Positions 40,902 to 51,565 of a stretch of 64,000 nt of DNA are shown here, piece by piece. The notes beneath the pieces are model-generated. The model saw nothing but the letters and a program-made list of their open reading frames with translations. It had not been told where the DNA came from and did not search any database. The stretch is taken from positions 1,923,626 through 1,987,625 of the forward strand of contig NC_091341.1 in the NCBI RefSeq assembly GCF_038502225.1, read 5' to 3'. The stretch comes from Cherax quadricarinatus (taxonomy: Eukaryota; Arthropoda; Malacostraca; Decapoda; Parastacidae). Every line of letters starts with the position of its first letter. Positions within the stretch are counted from its first letter, which is position 1. Made by a program: the position numbers and the translations under genes.

Positions 40902-42751
40902 TATAAATGATTTGGCCTCTGTTCTTCCATCCAATATATGGTCATCACTTTATGTTGATGACTTCACTATTGCTTGTGCAGGTGCTGTCACCTCATTACA
41001 GTTTCTCTCCAGCATGCAGTCGACCGTGTTTCCAATTGGGCCACCATGCATGGGTTTAAATTTTCCAGTACCAAAACTCACTAGATGCTCTGCCATCTCC
41101 GATCATCCTTTGTACCTCTATGGCTCCCGTATCCCTGAACATGATAGTCAGGTTTCTGGGCCTTCTCTTTGACCGTAGGTTATCCTGGAAACCTCACATT
41201 GCCTTTCTGAAGGCAACTTGTCACAGCCGGCTGAACCTTCTTAAAACCCTTGCTCATCTTTCATGGGGAGCTGATCGTCGAACTCTCCTTCGCCTACATT
41301 CAGCCCTCATTTTATCGAAACTCGATTATGGTGACCAGATCTATTCAGCGGCCTCTCCTGCTACTCTCTAGCCTTAATCCCATCCATCAACAAGGATTCC
41401 GTTTATGCCTTGGTGCTTTTCGCTCTTCCCCTGTTGAGAGCCTCTATGCAGAAGCGAATGTTCCATCCTTGTCTGATCGTCGTGATGCTCATTACCTTCG
41501 CTACTATGTACGCTCTCACGATCTCCGCAATCCTTCCGTATATAGAATGGTCACCGATATTAGTAGACATTATTTGTTCGCCGTCCCTGTTTGCTCTGTC
41601 CCTTCTCTCTTCGCCTACATTCGCTCTTGTCTTCCCTTTGGTTACCACCTTTATATGTTCATGTAGCATCTCACTTTTCCCTACCCCCCCTGGGAAGTTC
41701 CAGCTGTTCAGGTCTGTTCTTCCTCACTCCCTTGCTCGAAAGCTCAACTGCCTACGGTGGCTTCTCATTCTCAAGTCTTCTGACGGCGTCGGATTCGCAG
41801 CAGTGTTTCCGGACAGCGTCGTGCAAGGGGATTTACTATCTTCGGCTAGCATTTTTACTGCTGAATTGTATGCCATTCTTGCAGCACTTATTCGTATCTC
41901 ATCTATGCCTGTGTCATTTGTGGTTGTCTCAGACTCCCTTAGGCTATATGGAAATTTGATACACCTCACCCCCTAGTTCTCCGTATCCAACTTTGGCTAC
42001 GCCGTATCTCTACCAAGCATAAAGGTATTGTTTTTTGTTGGATCCCTGATCATGCTGACGACAAGGCAATGAACAGGCAGACACTGCTGCGCAGTCAGCA
42101 GTACATGACCTACCAATTTCATATAGAGGTGTTCCATTTCCGGACTATTTTGCATCATGCATTGGCAACAATGTTGGTCAACTCTACTCGGTAACAAACT
42201 TCATTCTATTAAACCGAGTATAGGTTACTGGCCGTCTTCTTGTCATCAGTGCCGAGGTTGGGAGACTACTCTCTCTCCCGCCTTCGCATTGGCCACACTT
42301 GTCTTACTCATGGGTATCTCATGGTGAGGCACCCTGTTCCTCTCTGTGAGAAGTGTCAAGTTCCAGTATCCATTAGCCACATTCTGTTAGACTGCCCTCT
42401 CTATCAACGAGCACGCAGAATTTACCTCCGTCGTTGTCTCTGCTCTACTACTGTCTTTTTACCTTCCTTTATTGCTGATGGACCCTCCTTTAATCCTGAC
42501 TCTCTCATCGACTTCTTGACAATGACCGATTTACTCCACAAACTCTGATGATACCTTTCGCACTCCCCTCAGCCCTTTCTACCTCAATCTCTTGCTGCCC
42601 TCTACCCTTTCACTATCCACTGCCCTGCTGTTCTCCATAACCTACTACTCGTCCATCACCCTTTTGCCACCTGATACCCTCGCTTCCTGCCCTGCAGTGC
42701 TGTATAGCCCTTGTGGTTTATCGCTTCTTTTTTATTGTAATAATATTACTC

Positions 42752-43060
42752 TGAACCCATTTTTCCCCAATGACTTGTCATAATGGAGTAATGCATTCCC
42801 AAGCCATAATAGTACCAATATTTAATTTGGTACTGTTCCTTTTTCATTTAAAAATAATATTCAATATTAATTAAACAGAGAAAGATTGAAGTAGGTAGTG
42901 TTTGATGGTTTGTTGCCAGCTACTGCTATTATCACTCTTGGTTAATCATCTGCAGAAAAACTCAACCTTAATCTCTCTTTCACTGTTGAAAGGCACAAAA
43001 TTAGTCTACTTTTTTTTTTTTAACATTTCTGAAGGTAATGCCTAAAGTGCAGAGAAGCTG
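42752..43060. other. Non-coding DNA, nothing recognised
   Basis: AT-rich spacer between the I-LINE and a degraded piggyBac-type element. Confidence 0.45.
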
Positions 43061-43638
43061 GTAAGTTTATGCAAAATTAAGAAAAAAAATAACAATTTAA
43101 GAAGTCCAAAACAAACAATATAGATATTGCTGACACTAAAACATTTCCTCTGTTCATTAATCATGTCCTCAGGCCTCTCCTATATTACACTTGCCATCCA
43201 GTTTTAATTTATAATCACAAAATAAAAGATTTACTTTATTTCTCAGATAAAATTTAACTAGGAATGATTGGTCATGGTTTATGGCATCCCACTAATTGTG
43301 TCAGACCTATTAAAAACCCATAAAATAGACCAGGGGGTGTAGGAAGGCTTACCTGTTCTTGGAAACATTTGACAAAAATTGAATATTTTCTGCTACCTTG
43401 AGCCCAATTTCAAGTTACTTCTGATCCTAAAAAACCAACCAAAATCATCTCTTTCGGTAGTACGGCTTTCATTATATCAAATACCAAGAAACGGCAAATA
43501 AGACTAAATACCATCGTAGAAAATGTCTCAAAGTTGCTATTTTAAACCAGAAACATGGTCTGAGTTTTGTTTTTCCCATCATGCACCAGATGGGGCAGGA
43601 TTTTTTTTTTTTTTTTTTATACCATGCACTTGCCGCAA

Positions 43639-45018
43639 TGATAGAGTGGATAGAGGAGCAATGTGGCAGATGTGGTAAGTTATTAAATGCTGTAAAGAGT
43701 TTTTATGAGGATAGTGAGGCTCAGGTTAGGGTGTGTAGAAGAGAGGGAGACTACTTCCCGGTAAAAGTAGGTCTTAGACAGGGATGTGTAATGTCACCAT
43801 GGTTGTTTAATATATTTATAGATGGGGTTGTAAAGGAAGTAAATGCTAGGGTGTTTGGGAGAGGGGTGGGATTAAATTATGGGGAATCAAATTCAAAATG
43901 GGAATTGACACAGTTACTTTTTGCTGATGATACTGTGCTTATGGGAGATTCTAAAGAAAAATTGCAAAGGTTAGTGGATGAGTTTGGGAATGTGTGTAAA
44001 GGTAGAAAGTTGAAAGTGAACATAGAAAAGAGTAAGGTGATGAGGGTGTCAAATGATTTAGATAAAGAAAAATTGGATATCAAATTGGGGAGGAGGAGTA
44101 TGGAAGAAGTGAATGTTTTCAGATACTTGGGAGTTGACGTGTCGGCGGATGGATTTATGAAGGATGAGGTTAATCATAGAATTGATGAGGGAAAAAAGGT
44201 GAGTGGTGCGTTGAGGTATATGTGGAGTCAAAATACGTTATCTATGGAGGCAAAGAAGGGAATGTATGAAAGTATAGTAGTACCAACACTCTTATATGGG
44301 TGTGAAGCTTGGGTGGTAAATGCAGCAGCGAGGAGACGGTTGGAGGCAGTGGAGATGTCCTGTTTAAAGGCAATGTGTGGTGTAAATATTATGCAGAAAA
44401 TTCGGAGTGTGGAAATTAGGAGAAGGTGTGGAGTTAATAAAAGTATTAGTCAGAGGGCAGAAGAGGGGTTGTTGAGGTGGTTTGGTCATTTAGAGAGAAT
44501 GGATCAAAGTAGAATGACATGGAAAGCATATAAATCTATAGGGGAAGGAAGGCGGGGTAGGGGTCGTCCTCGAAAGGGTTGGAGAGAGGGGGTAAAGGAG
44601 GTTTTGTGGGTAAGGGGCTTGGACTTCCAGCAAGCGTGCGTGAGCGTGTTAGATAGGAGTGAATGGAGACGAATGGTACTTGGGACCTGACGATCTGTTG
44701 GAGTGTGAGCAGGGTAATATTTAGTGAAGGGATTCAGGGAAACCGGTTATTTTCATATAGTCGGACTAGAGTCCTGGAAATGGGAAGTACAATGCCTGCA
44801 CTTTAAAGGAGGGGTTTGGGATATTGGCAGTTTGGAGGGATATGTTGTGTATCTTTATGTGTGTATGCTTCTAGACTGTTGTATTCTGAGCACCTCTGCA
44901 AAAACAGTGATAATGTGCGAGTGTGGTGAAAGTGTTGAATGATGATGAAAGTATTTTCTTTCTTTTTTTGGGTCACCCTGCCTCGGTGGGAGACGGCCGA
45001 CTTGTTGAAAAAAAAAAA
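43639..45018 (+). mobile_element. 5'-truncated RTE-like LINE, young, 11-bp target duplication
   Basis: ACTTGCCGCAA at 43628-43638 and 45019-45029. It starts inside the RT palm (ATAGAGTGGATAGAGGAGCA) and ends with GTCACCCTGCCTCGGTGGG, GAGACGGCCGACTTGTTG and an A-tract. 1380 bp. Its RT frame is open to the natural stop, so it is younger than the other RTE copies. Confidence 0.9.
43641..44690 (+). pseudogene. RTE LINE reverse transcriptase, C-terminal two thirds (open frame, truncated)
   Basis: About 350 residues in one frame. Palm: LLNAVKSFYEDSEAQVRVCR, VGLRQGCVMSPWLFNIFIDG, LTQLLFADDTVLMGDSKEKL (FADD intact). Thumb: VNVFRYLGVDVSADGFMKDE, KMYESIVVPTLLYGCEAW-like text and RLEAVEMSCLKAMCGVNIMQ. 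End: LLRWFGHLERMD, GRRGRGRPRKGWREGVKEVL, WRRMVLGT, stop 44688-44690. The GRGRPRKGW box near the end is typical of RTE-type proteins. The endonuclease and RT fingers are missing through 5' truncation, so it cannot move itself. The frame start upstream of 43639 is target DNA. Confidence 0.85.
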
Positions 45019-45162
45019 ACTTGCCGCAAAGACCCATTCTTCCATATCTAGGCCAAAATTTACTACTAAACTAATTTGAGAGAGTTGATGTCATGACAAA
45101 ACTACGTGAAGGACCCTGGCTTCAATGATGTAGTTCTACGTGACCGCCACTGAAAGGGTTAA

Positions 45163-45235
45163 TGAAAACTTTTATATTAAGTTTATGGTTGTTACCCAAT
45201 CTCTGCCAGCCAAACAAGAGCTCTTTATACATGAT
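45163..45235. other. Short non-coding spacer
   Basis: Nothing recognised. Confidence 0.4.
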
Positions 45236-45372
45236 TAACCCCTCAAGGGAGGGTTACTTGATGTTAGTGAAGAGTTCTTGCTCCAAAGAATTGAACCTTC
45301 CTTGGACTGAACCTAATTTCCTCCCATTCTCAAGCATTGTATAACCCCTATGGATTTAGTGCATTTTCCTTA
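45236..45372 (+). mobile_element. I-LINE-derived short retroelement
   Basis: Begins CCCCTCAAGGGAGGGTTACT, with CTTGCTCCAAAGAATTGAAC, TTGGACTGAACCTAATTTCC, CCATTCTCAAGCATTG, and ends GTATAACCCCTATGGATTTA with GTGC. Same two-part structure as at 32265-32415. Confidence 0.7.
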
Positions 45373-45409
45373 AATGTATTGTTACACTTTTGGGAATGCT
45401 AAACAGGGG

Positions 45410-45512
45410 TCATGCAGCACTTAAGGAAATAGAGATTTTCAGATTCAATCCAAATAATGGGAGGGCAGGTCTAATTCCTTGGACTAAGAGCCCCTCACTA
45501 GCATCATTATTA
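45410..45512 (-). mobile_element. I-LINE-derived short retroelement, reverse orientation
   Basis: In reverse of the copy at 45236: plus-strand text GGGGTCATGCAGCACTTAAG, GTCTAATTCCTTGGAC, AAGAGCCCCTCACTAGCATC. The two elements converge on about 45390. Confidence 0.6.
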
Positions 45513-45795
45513 TATGCAAAAACTGAACATACAAAATGCTTTTTATAATTAATTCTTAAGAAAATGGATAAGCATATTTGTTTCAAAATGCAAGTGTTAT
45601 AAGTGTGAAACACTAAGTCAGAGACCTTCCATATTAAGACTATAATTTAAATGCATATGTGGTGTCTCAAATATAAATATGTAGTTAAAATACAAGTTAA
45701 TGAGCAATGTAATGTATAATACAAATGCAGCCCTTTTAGTATGAATGTGCTCAGGATGTATTGAAAAGACAGCAATTTGAAGTTTAATATTAACA

Positions 45796-45955
45796 AAACT
45801 GACTCATGACCCTTCAAGAGTGGTGCTTTGACAGCAGTAAAGAGTACTCGATCCAAAAAACAAACTACCCACCCTTTCCTTGGATCAAATTCAAATGCCA
45901 CCCATTTCCCAAGGTGCTGTATAACCCCTACTGATTTAGAGCTCTGATGAAATAA
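45796..45955 (+). mobile_element. I-LINE-derived short retroelement
   Basis: TGACCCTTCAAGAGTGGTGC, CTTGGATCAAATTCAAATGC, AGGTGCTGTATAACCCCTAC, ending in AATAAATAATA. Same family, moderately diverged. Confidence 0.65.
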
Positions 45956-46706
45956 ATAATACCTTTAGCTGTGAATGCAATCCCTCAAGTATAACATCAA
46001 AAGAATAATTTTTGTACTTAAATACTACATGTTAGAAATACTATAAAAAAAAATTTTTTTAGATCAAATATCACTCAAAAGGAAGCACCTTTCATACATA
46101 TATTTCAGCATTACCTTACCACCACAAAGTGGTCAAAAGTTGTACTGTCAAAAATCTCTTTAATTTTCACCTTTAAAAAATGAGTCTTTCATTTTGAGTG
46201 TTTCAGCATTTTTTCTTTTATGTAATGAGCTGCATTTTGCAGTCTGTTCATAAGTCTATTTTAAAATTGTAAATATTTATTTTTTTACACATTACAAAGC
46301 CTTATAAAACCTCCTGTAGACCTCACTTGTATAAGTTACAAAGGTATTTTAGGTTTTATTTGGAAATGCTTTGTTCAGATTATGGTAAATTATTCTGAAA
46401 GGTTTTAGCAATAAAAAAAAATTGTACTTTAGATATTTAACCAAAGATATTCATATGTGATTTTAATATTAAATAAAATGACTTTAGCTACAACCAATTA
46501 GAAGCTCCTTCAAACATTCCATATTGTCTTTCCTGAAATGACAAATCATACATTTCATGTGTTAAAACATTTAGTGGTTATAAATTATAATATACACAAT
46601 ATGCTCTACAGATGATGGCTATTATAAAATTTTCAAAAATTAAATAAACTTAATTTTATTCACCTTTTCTACTGATACTGTCACTAAGTAAAACTGTGCA
46701 AGCTTC
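45956..46706. other. Probable 3' UTR and flank of the minus-strand PDCD2 exon
   Basis: AT-rich, no coding frames. In reverse orientation it lies directly downstream of the PDCD2 stop. The A/T-rich text contains candidate polyadenylation hexamers on the minus strand (for example TTTATT at 46642-46657 on the plus strand). The exact transcript end cannot be set. Confidence 0.4.
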
Positions 46707-46901
46707 TTAACTTGCTGCAGCACATGGGTGATTCTTCATAACTTGAGAAATAGGTGAGTAGTCTTGTTTATATGCTAGTTCTTCTATATAATTTCTGTCT
46801 TGTTGACAGCTCTCCTTGCATGAATACACTAGTACAGTGCCCCAGTCAATACTCTTGCCAGGGTTATCTACCTTCAAATGCACTAACAACTGTGGCATCA
46901 C
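46707..46901 (-). CDS. PDCD2: PDCD2 terminal coding exon (programmed cell death protein 2, C-terminal domain)
   Basis: PDCD2/Zfrp8 is a conserved ribosome-biogenesis chaperone-type protein (binds the 40S protein RPS2/uS5) with a MYND finger and a C-terminal PDCD2_C domain. The minus strand has an acceptor TTTTGTGTTACCAG and then 64 codons: VMPQLLVHLKVDNPGKSIDW, GTVLVYSCKESC, then YIEELAYKQDYSPI to a stop at 46707-46709. The MPQLL...VD....SIDWGT..VY.C..SC pattern and the following Y-E-E...KQD are diagnostic of the end of PDCD2_C. The intron enters in phase 0 before Val. The upstream exons (MYND finger, N-terminal domain) are not found in 46902-64000, so the last intron may be over 17 kb. The C-terminal tail after KQD is species-specific. 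Confidence 0.85.
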   Translation of the reverse strand: MMPQLLVHLKVDNPGKSIDWGTVLVYSCKESCQQDRNYIEELAYKQDYSPISQVMKNHPCAAAS

Positions 46902-47040
46902 CTGGTAACACAAAATAGGAAAAATTATCCAAATGTATCATTCACCAAATGACTCGAGTAACAAGAATGAGTGGATTAAAAAAAAAAAAAGATGGGGGGG
47001 GGGGGGGCCTACAAAACATGGAAAAAATACATATCCTAGT
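46902..47040. other. Start of PDCD2 last intron, with a 14-G tract
   Basis: A-tract followed by a run of 14 G at 46994-47007. It is intronic by position on the minus strand if the gene continues upstream. Confidence 0.5.
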
Positions 47041-47149
47041 ACAGGTTGACTATCACTAATCCAGCATCACTGGGACCTGTAGGATACCAGATTACAGAGT
47101 GGTTAAGTTAGAATCCACTTAACTGAACAGCGATATTTATGCATTGGCG

Positions 47150-47188
47150 AGCTGTATAGCCCTTATGGTTTAGCACTTCCTTTTGATA
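47150..47188 (+). repeat. 3' end of an I-LINE-derived element
   Basis: GAGCTGTATAGCCCTTATGG then TTTAGCACTTCC and GATAATATG, the I-LINE 3' end signature. Confidence 0.5.
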
Positions 47189-47189
47189 A

Positions 47190-47950
47190 TATGTATTGGC
47201 GATTTCACCCACTTTATGCCCATTCCATTATTCCAGTCTACCAAACTTGGCTGTTTTGCTAGTATACCTTCTATTCTGTCAATTGAGAACAAGAAATTGC
47301 CCATTTACCTATCTGAACTACCCAATGAAGTGGCCAGAAATTGGTAATTTGGCCAATTCTACACAAATTTCAAGAGATGCCAATTTCAAAATACAGTCCA
47401 GAATAAATGCAGACATTCCTGGAACCAAAAGAACATTTTCTCTGTTCATTAGTCACATCTCCAGGCCCCTCTTATATTACGCTTGCTTTCCATTCTGAAT
47501 TCTTATTCACACAAAATAAGATTTACTGTTATGCAGACAAGTGCATTATTGTAATAACTGTATACATGTCAACCCATTTGTGATTGTGTATTAGACTGGC
47601 CAGTTGGACATGTGTTGGACTGTGACACCGTTTGTTTACTCTTGACCTTCAGCAAAAATTGAACATTTCCACTACTTTCAGCTAAATTTCAAGGTGCTTT
47701 CCATCAATCAAAATTGTACCTATTTCTGTAGTAAAACCATACGAAAATACGTACACCGCAAATTCGCTGTTTTACAACAAAAATACAGGCATAATTTCTT
47801 TTATCATTGTGCACTGCATGCTGCAGGTTTTTTTTTATATAGTGCACACTTATCACACAGACCTATTATCTCATATATAGGCCCAAATTTACCAGTCACA
47901 GCTTATCTGAGTGAGCTGAGCTCATGGCAACCGACAGTGGCTTCAAAGCC
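47190..47950 (+). mobile_element. piggyBac-type element, partial
   Basis: Family landmarks CGATTTCACCCACTTTATGC, ATTCCTGGAACCAAAAG, CAGGCCCCTCTTATATTACG, and CACACAGACCTATTATCTC follow in the standard order. Both termini and the left 250 bp are missing. The text after 47900 (TGAGCTCATGG) is also seen at 49404 in the reverse copy. Confidence 0.65.
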
Positions 47951-48177
47951 ACCTTATCTTTTATGGACAATGTACAGTGCATGTGCTCTACACAACAAGA
48001 AGCATTTCTTTTATTCGTTGGAACCATGGCTAGGGCTAAAAGTGAGCAGATTATAACAAATGGAGAAAAAGAAATTGGAATGACATATCCAGCAAGCAGC
48101 GCCACCAAACAGTAATGGCAGGTTGATGTGGCGACCACGGAAATTTGAAATTATGCTAGCGGAAATTAGTGCCTTAA

Positions 48178-49242
48178 CCCTTTGACTATCACGAGCCCCT
48201 TTCTGAAACTGTCATTCTATGTTGCAAAATTTTTGGGAAAAAAAAAAAAAATCTTATGAAATGATAAGAGAATCTTTGCCCGATGGTAATGACACCAAAA
48301 GTACGAAATTTGATCAACAACTCATGGAATTACACTCCTTCAAAATTAGTGGTCTCGGCGACATATACGCATCAGCGATTTCACAGACTTTGAGCCCTGT
48401 TTTTAGCCAATTCCGTTGTTCCAGTTGACCAAACTCGTAGCTATTTCTTTAGAACTATTTTTTCTATCATGAGTACAAGAAACCACCCATTTACTGATCT
48501 GAACTACCCAATAAAGTGGTCAGGAATTAGCAATTTGGCCAATTTCACGCAATTAAAAAAGATGCCAATTTCAAAACAGGGTCCAGAATAAACAATGTAG
48601 ACATTCTTGGCACTAAAATAACATATCCTCTGTTCATTAGTAATGTCTCTAGGCCCCTCTTATATTATTATTGCTTTCTATTTTGATTTTTTATTCATAC
48701 AAAAAATACAAAATTTACTCTTATGCAGACTACTGCATTATTGTAAAAATGGTATAAATAATATCAGTGCACTAGTGAAAGAATATTAGACTCCCCAGTT
48801 AACATGTATTGGATGTGTGGTGTGATTTGCTTACTCCTGAACATTGGTAAAAATCGAAAATTTCTGCTACTTTGAGCTCAATTTCAAGGTCGTTTTCATC
48901 GTGAAACTAATCAAAATCATCTCTATTTCTGTAATATGTTTTCCATTTTATCACGTGAGACCACGAAAACGAAAATACAACGATAAATACTATACGAAAA
49001 TACACTTCAAAGTCAGCGTTTTAATCCAAAAAAAAACGGTCAGGTTTTTTTTTTCTCATTATGCACTGGGTGCTGCAGGATTTTTTTTATGTGGTGCACA
49101 CTGACCACACAGACCCATTCTCTCACATGTGGGCCTACCAGCTTTCTCCTGCTTGATTTGAAGCTGCTAGAATTTATGCACATTAATACGTCTGAAACAC
49201 TGGCTCGTAAGACATACATATATGACCAAAACAGTCAAAGGG
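48178..49242 (+). mobile_element. piggyBac-type TTAA element, complete
   Basis: TTAA at 48174-48177 and 49243-49246. The ends are CCCTTTGACTATCACG and AACAGTCAAAGGG. 1065 bp, non-coding, internal landmarks as in the copy at 14895. Confidence 0.87.
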
Positions 49243-49319
49243 TTAATACTGATGGAACTGGATTACTGATTGCCGGATTAGTGATGGCTGATCTGTAATA
49301 CAAACGTTACTGTTTTTAA

Positions 49320-50400
49320 CCCTTTCAGGGTCCGTGCCGTAGATCTATGGCTTTTCATTCAGGGTCCAAACCGTAGATCAACGCCATGAGCTCAGCTCAC
49401 TCTGATAAGCTGTGAGCAGTAAATTTGGGCCTAGATACGAGAGAATATATCTATGTGGTATGTGTGCACCACATAAAACAAATCCTGCAGCACACAGTGC
49501 ATAATGAGAGAAAAAACTGAGACCATAATTTTCGATTAAAACAGCGACTTTGCAGTGTTTTTTTTTTTTTTTTATGTTTTCTATAGTTGTATTTACAATT
49601 TCTTGGTCTCATTTAATAGAATGGAGGATATACTACAGAAATAGACATGATTTTGATTGGCTTAAGTACTGGAAATGGCTTGAAACTGAGCTCAAAGTAG
49701 CAGAAATGTTAAATTTTTGTCGATGTTTAAGAGTAAACAAATGACCTCACAAATCTAATACATGACAGCTGGTGGGTCTAATATACATTAACAAATGTGG
49801 TGATATTATTTATACAATTATTACAGTATTGCATAACAGTAAATCTTCTATTTTTTGGTTGGAATAAAAATTCATTATGTGAATAAAAAAATAAAAATGG
49901 AATTCATTTGTAAAGCTTGAAAATGTAACTAATGAACAGAGGAAATGTTAGTTTAGTGCCAGGAATGCCTGCATTGTTTATCCTGGACCCTATTTTGAAA
50001 TTGGAATATTTTGAACTTTGCATTAAATTGGCCAAATTACCAATTTCCGGTCACTTTATTTTGTTGTTGATGCAGTTGATTTGGCGATTTCTTGTGCTCA
50101 ATCGATAGAATAGAAGTAATACTAGTGAAATAGCTAAGAATTTGGTTGACTGGAATACTGTAATTGCCCTAAAATGGGAGTCAAAGTCGGCAAAATCCCC
50201 GTTCCGTAAATATCGCCAACACATCAAAATTCGCGAGAGCATAATTTCATCAAATTTCCATCAAATTTTGTACTTTTTGTTTTATTACCTTCAGAAAAAG
50301 ATTCTCTACCATTTCATAAGAAAAAATAACAAAATTATTTTTTGAAAATTCTTGGACCCTGATGCACACTTTGAAATTTGGCCTCTGGACCCTGAAAGGG
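49320..50400 (-). mobile_element. piggyBac-type TTAA element, complete, reverse orientation
   Basis: TTAA at 49316-49319 and 50401-50404. The ends are perfect inverted repeats CCCTTTCAGGGTCC / GGACCCTGAAAGGG. 1081 bp. Read in reverse it carries the landmark CATTTCATAAG... complement and the GACCCATTCTCTC-like block near its left end. It contains CGTAGATC repeats near the left terminus. Confidence 0.87.
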
Positions 50401-50424
50401 TTAAAGATCAATGTAACATTAAGC

Positions 50425-50491
50425 ATCCCCCCTTTTCATTAAGAATTATTTTTGATTTAAGAAATGAAACCTAACTGCCTCCCATTCTCCA
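50425..50491 (+). repeat. Fragment of an I-LINE-derived short element, cut by a TTAA insertion
   Basis: TTCATTAAGAATTATTTTTG, AACCTAACTGCCTCCCATTC stop at the TTAA of the next element. The matching 3' part is not clearly seen after 51566. Confidence 0.4.
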
Positions 50492-50495
50492 TTAA

Positions 50496-51561
50496 CCATT
50501 TGAGGGTCGACAGGCCCTCTCCGAAACTCGTTCTCAGGGTCGGCCAAATTTAAAAAAAAAAAAAAAAAAAATCTCTTATGAAAAGATAGAGAATTTTGTC
50601 CCGATCATAAGGACACCAAAAGTTTGAAATTTGATGGAAAACTTACGGAATTATGCTCTCGCGAAGTTAGCGGTCTCGGTGGTGTTTACACATCGGCGAT
50701 TTTGCCCACTTTGAGCCCCCTTTTCGGCCAATTCCACTGTACTAGTCGACAAAAAACATGAATATTTCGCTAGAACTCCATTTTTTTCTATCAAATGGGT
50801 GCAAGAAACCACCCATTTATGAAATTCAACTATCCAGTACAGTGGTCAGAATTTAGCAATTTTACCAATTTCACACAAATTTCAAAAGATGCCAATTTCC
50901 AAATAGGGTCCAGAACAAACAAGAAAGACATTCCTGGCACTAAAATGACATTTCCTCTGGTCATTAGTCACGTCTCAAGGCCCCTCTTATATTCTTTTGC
51001 TTTCCACTTTGAATTTTTATTCTCAAAAAATATAAGATTTACTGTTATGCAGACTACTGCATTAGTGTAAAAAATGGTATAATATTATTGGCGCACTTGT
51101 GAAAGAATATTAGACTCACCAGTTGACGTGTATTGGACGCTTGGCACGATTTGTTTACTTTTGAAATTTGGTAAAAATCGAACATTTCTGCTAATTTGAG
51201 CTCAATTTCAAGGTACCTTTCATTGTAAATCCAGTCAAAATTATCTCAATTTCTGTAATATGTCTTCCATTCTATAAAATGAGACCAAGAAAACTAGAAT
51301 ACAACAATAAATACCATACGAAAATACAGTGCAAAGTCGCTGTTTTATTACAAAAAAGCGGTCAGTTTTTTTTCTCATTTTGCACTGTGTGCTGCAGGAT
51401 TTTTTTTAGACTGTGCACACTGACCACATAGACCCATTCTTTCATATGAAGGCCTACCAGCTTTCTCCCACTAGATTTGAGGGCGCTAGAATTTAGGCGT
51501 ACTAGTACGTCAAAAACCCTGGGTCGTAAGCCGTACTAGTACGTCCGAAACCCTCAAAGGG
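50496..51561 (+). mobile_element. piggyBac-type TTAA element, complete
   Basis: TTAA at 50492-50495 and 51562-51565. The ends are CCATTTGAGGGTCGACAGG and ACCCTCAAAGGG. 1066 bp, same landmarks as the other plus-oriented copies. The right end has two ACTAGTACGTC-type units. Confidence 0.87.
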
Positions 51562-51565
51562 TTAA

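Larger units (their letters stand above)
35600..42546 (+). pseudogene. I-LINE ORF2 (endonuclease, RT, RNase H), interrupted
   Basis: 35600-36148: apurinic-type endonuclease start (MAYLQWNICSLRGNWGELQM, then FSPASVCLQEPKLHS). 36484-37197: linker and RT fingers (RFLTSA... text, then SAIVLPFRKPGTTGHDASHY and RPIALTSAVCKVMERLV). 37289-37559: RT palm (VIAIFFDPEKAYDN, GVPQGCVLSTTLFILAINA). The RTE LINE then intervenes. 40902-41371: SLYVDDFTIACAG active-site box and LGLLFDRRLSWKPHIAFLKA. 41700-41980: RNase H remnant (SASIFTAELYAILAALIRIS). 42240-42546: LRIGHTCLTHGYLM and CEKCQVPVSISHILLDCP to the stop. Several frameshifts. Confidence 0.82.
33109..42743 (+). mobile_element. Full-length I-type LINE, split by an RTE LINE
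   Basis: An 8-bp duplication TATTACTC lies at 33101-33108 and 42744-42751, so both ends are defined. The 5' UTR is 33109-33805. ORF1 (gag-like) starts at 33806 and ORF2 (endonuclease, RT, RNase H, C-terminal zinc motif) at 35600. The 3' end is GTATAGCCCTTGTGGTTTA and a T/TAATAA tail. Net length without the RTE block (37560-40901) is about 6.3 kb. Frameshifts make it inactive. Confidence 0.85.
43061..45158 (+). mobile_element. piggyBac-type TTAA element (5'-degraded), split by an RTE LINE
   Basis: The right end ACTGAAAGGG abuts TTAA at 45159-45162. Internal landmarks of the family are present (ATTGCTGACACTAAAACATT, CATCATGCACCAGATGGG, then after the RTE block CGCAAAGACCCATTCTTCC). The left terminus is not recognisable. 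The RTE LINE at 43639-45018 interrupts it, with a duplicated ACTTGCCGCAA. Confidence 0.7.
47041..49296. mobile_element. TA/pogo-like TIR element holding piggyBac-type insertions
   Basis: The ends are inverted: ACAGGTTGACTATCACTAAT then CCAGCA on the left, and TGCCGG then ATTAGTGATGGCTGATCTGT on the right. The interior is mostly other repeats: an I-derived 3' end (47150-47188), a partial piggyBac-type element (47190-47950) and a complete one (48178-49242). Its own remaining sequence is short and non-coding. Confidence 0.6.

Noticed and set aside
47924..48115. Possible short host exon (FMDNVQCMCSTQQEAFLLFV region)
   Set aside because: It lies between two piggyBac-type elements inside a TIR element, has no splice-site support and no recognisable family; probably transposon interior.
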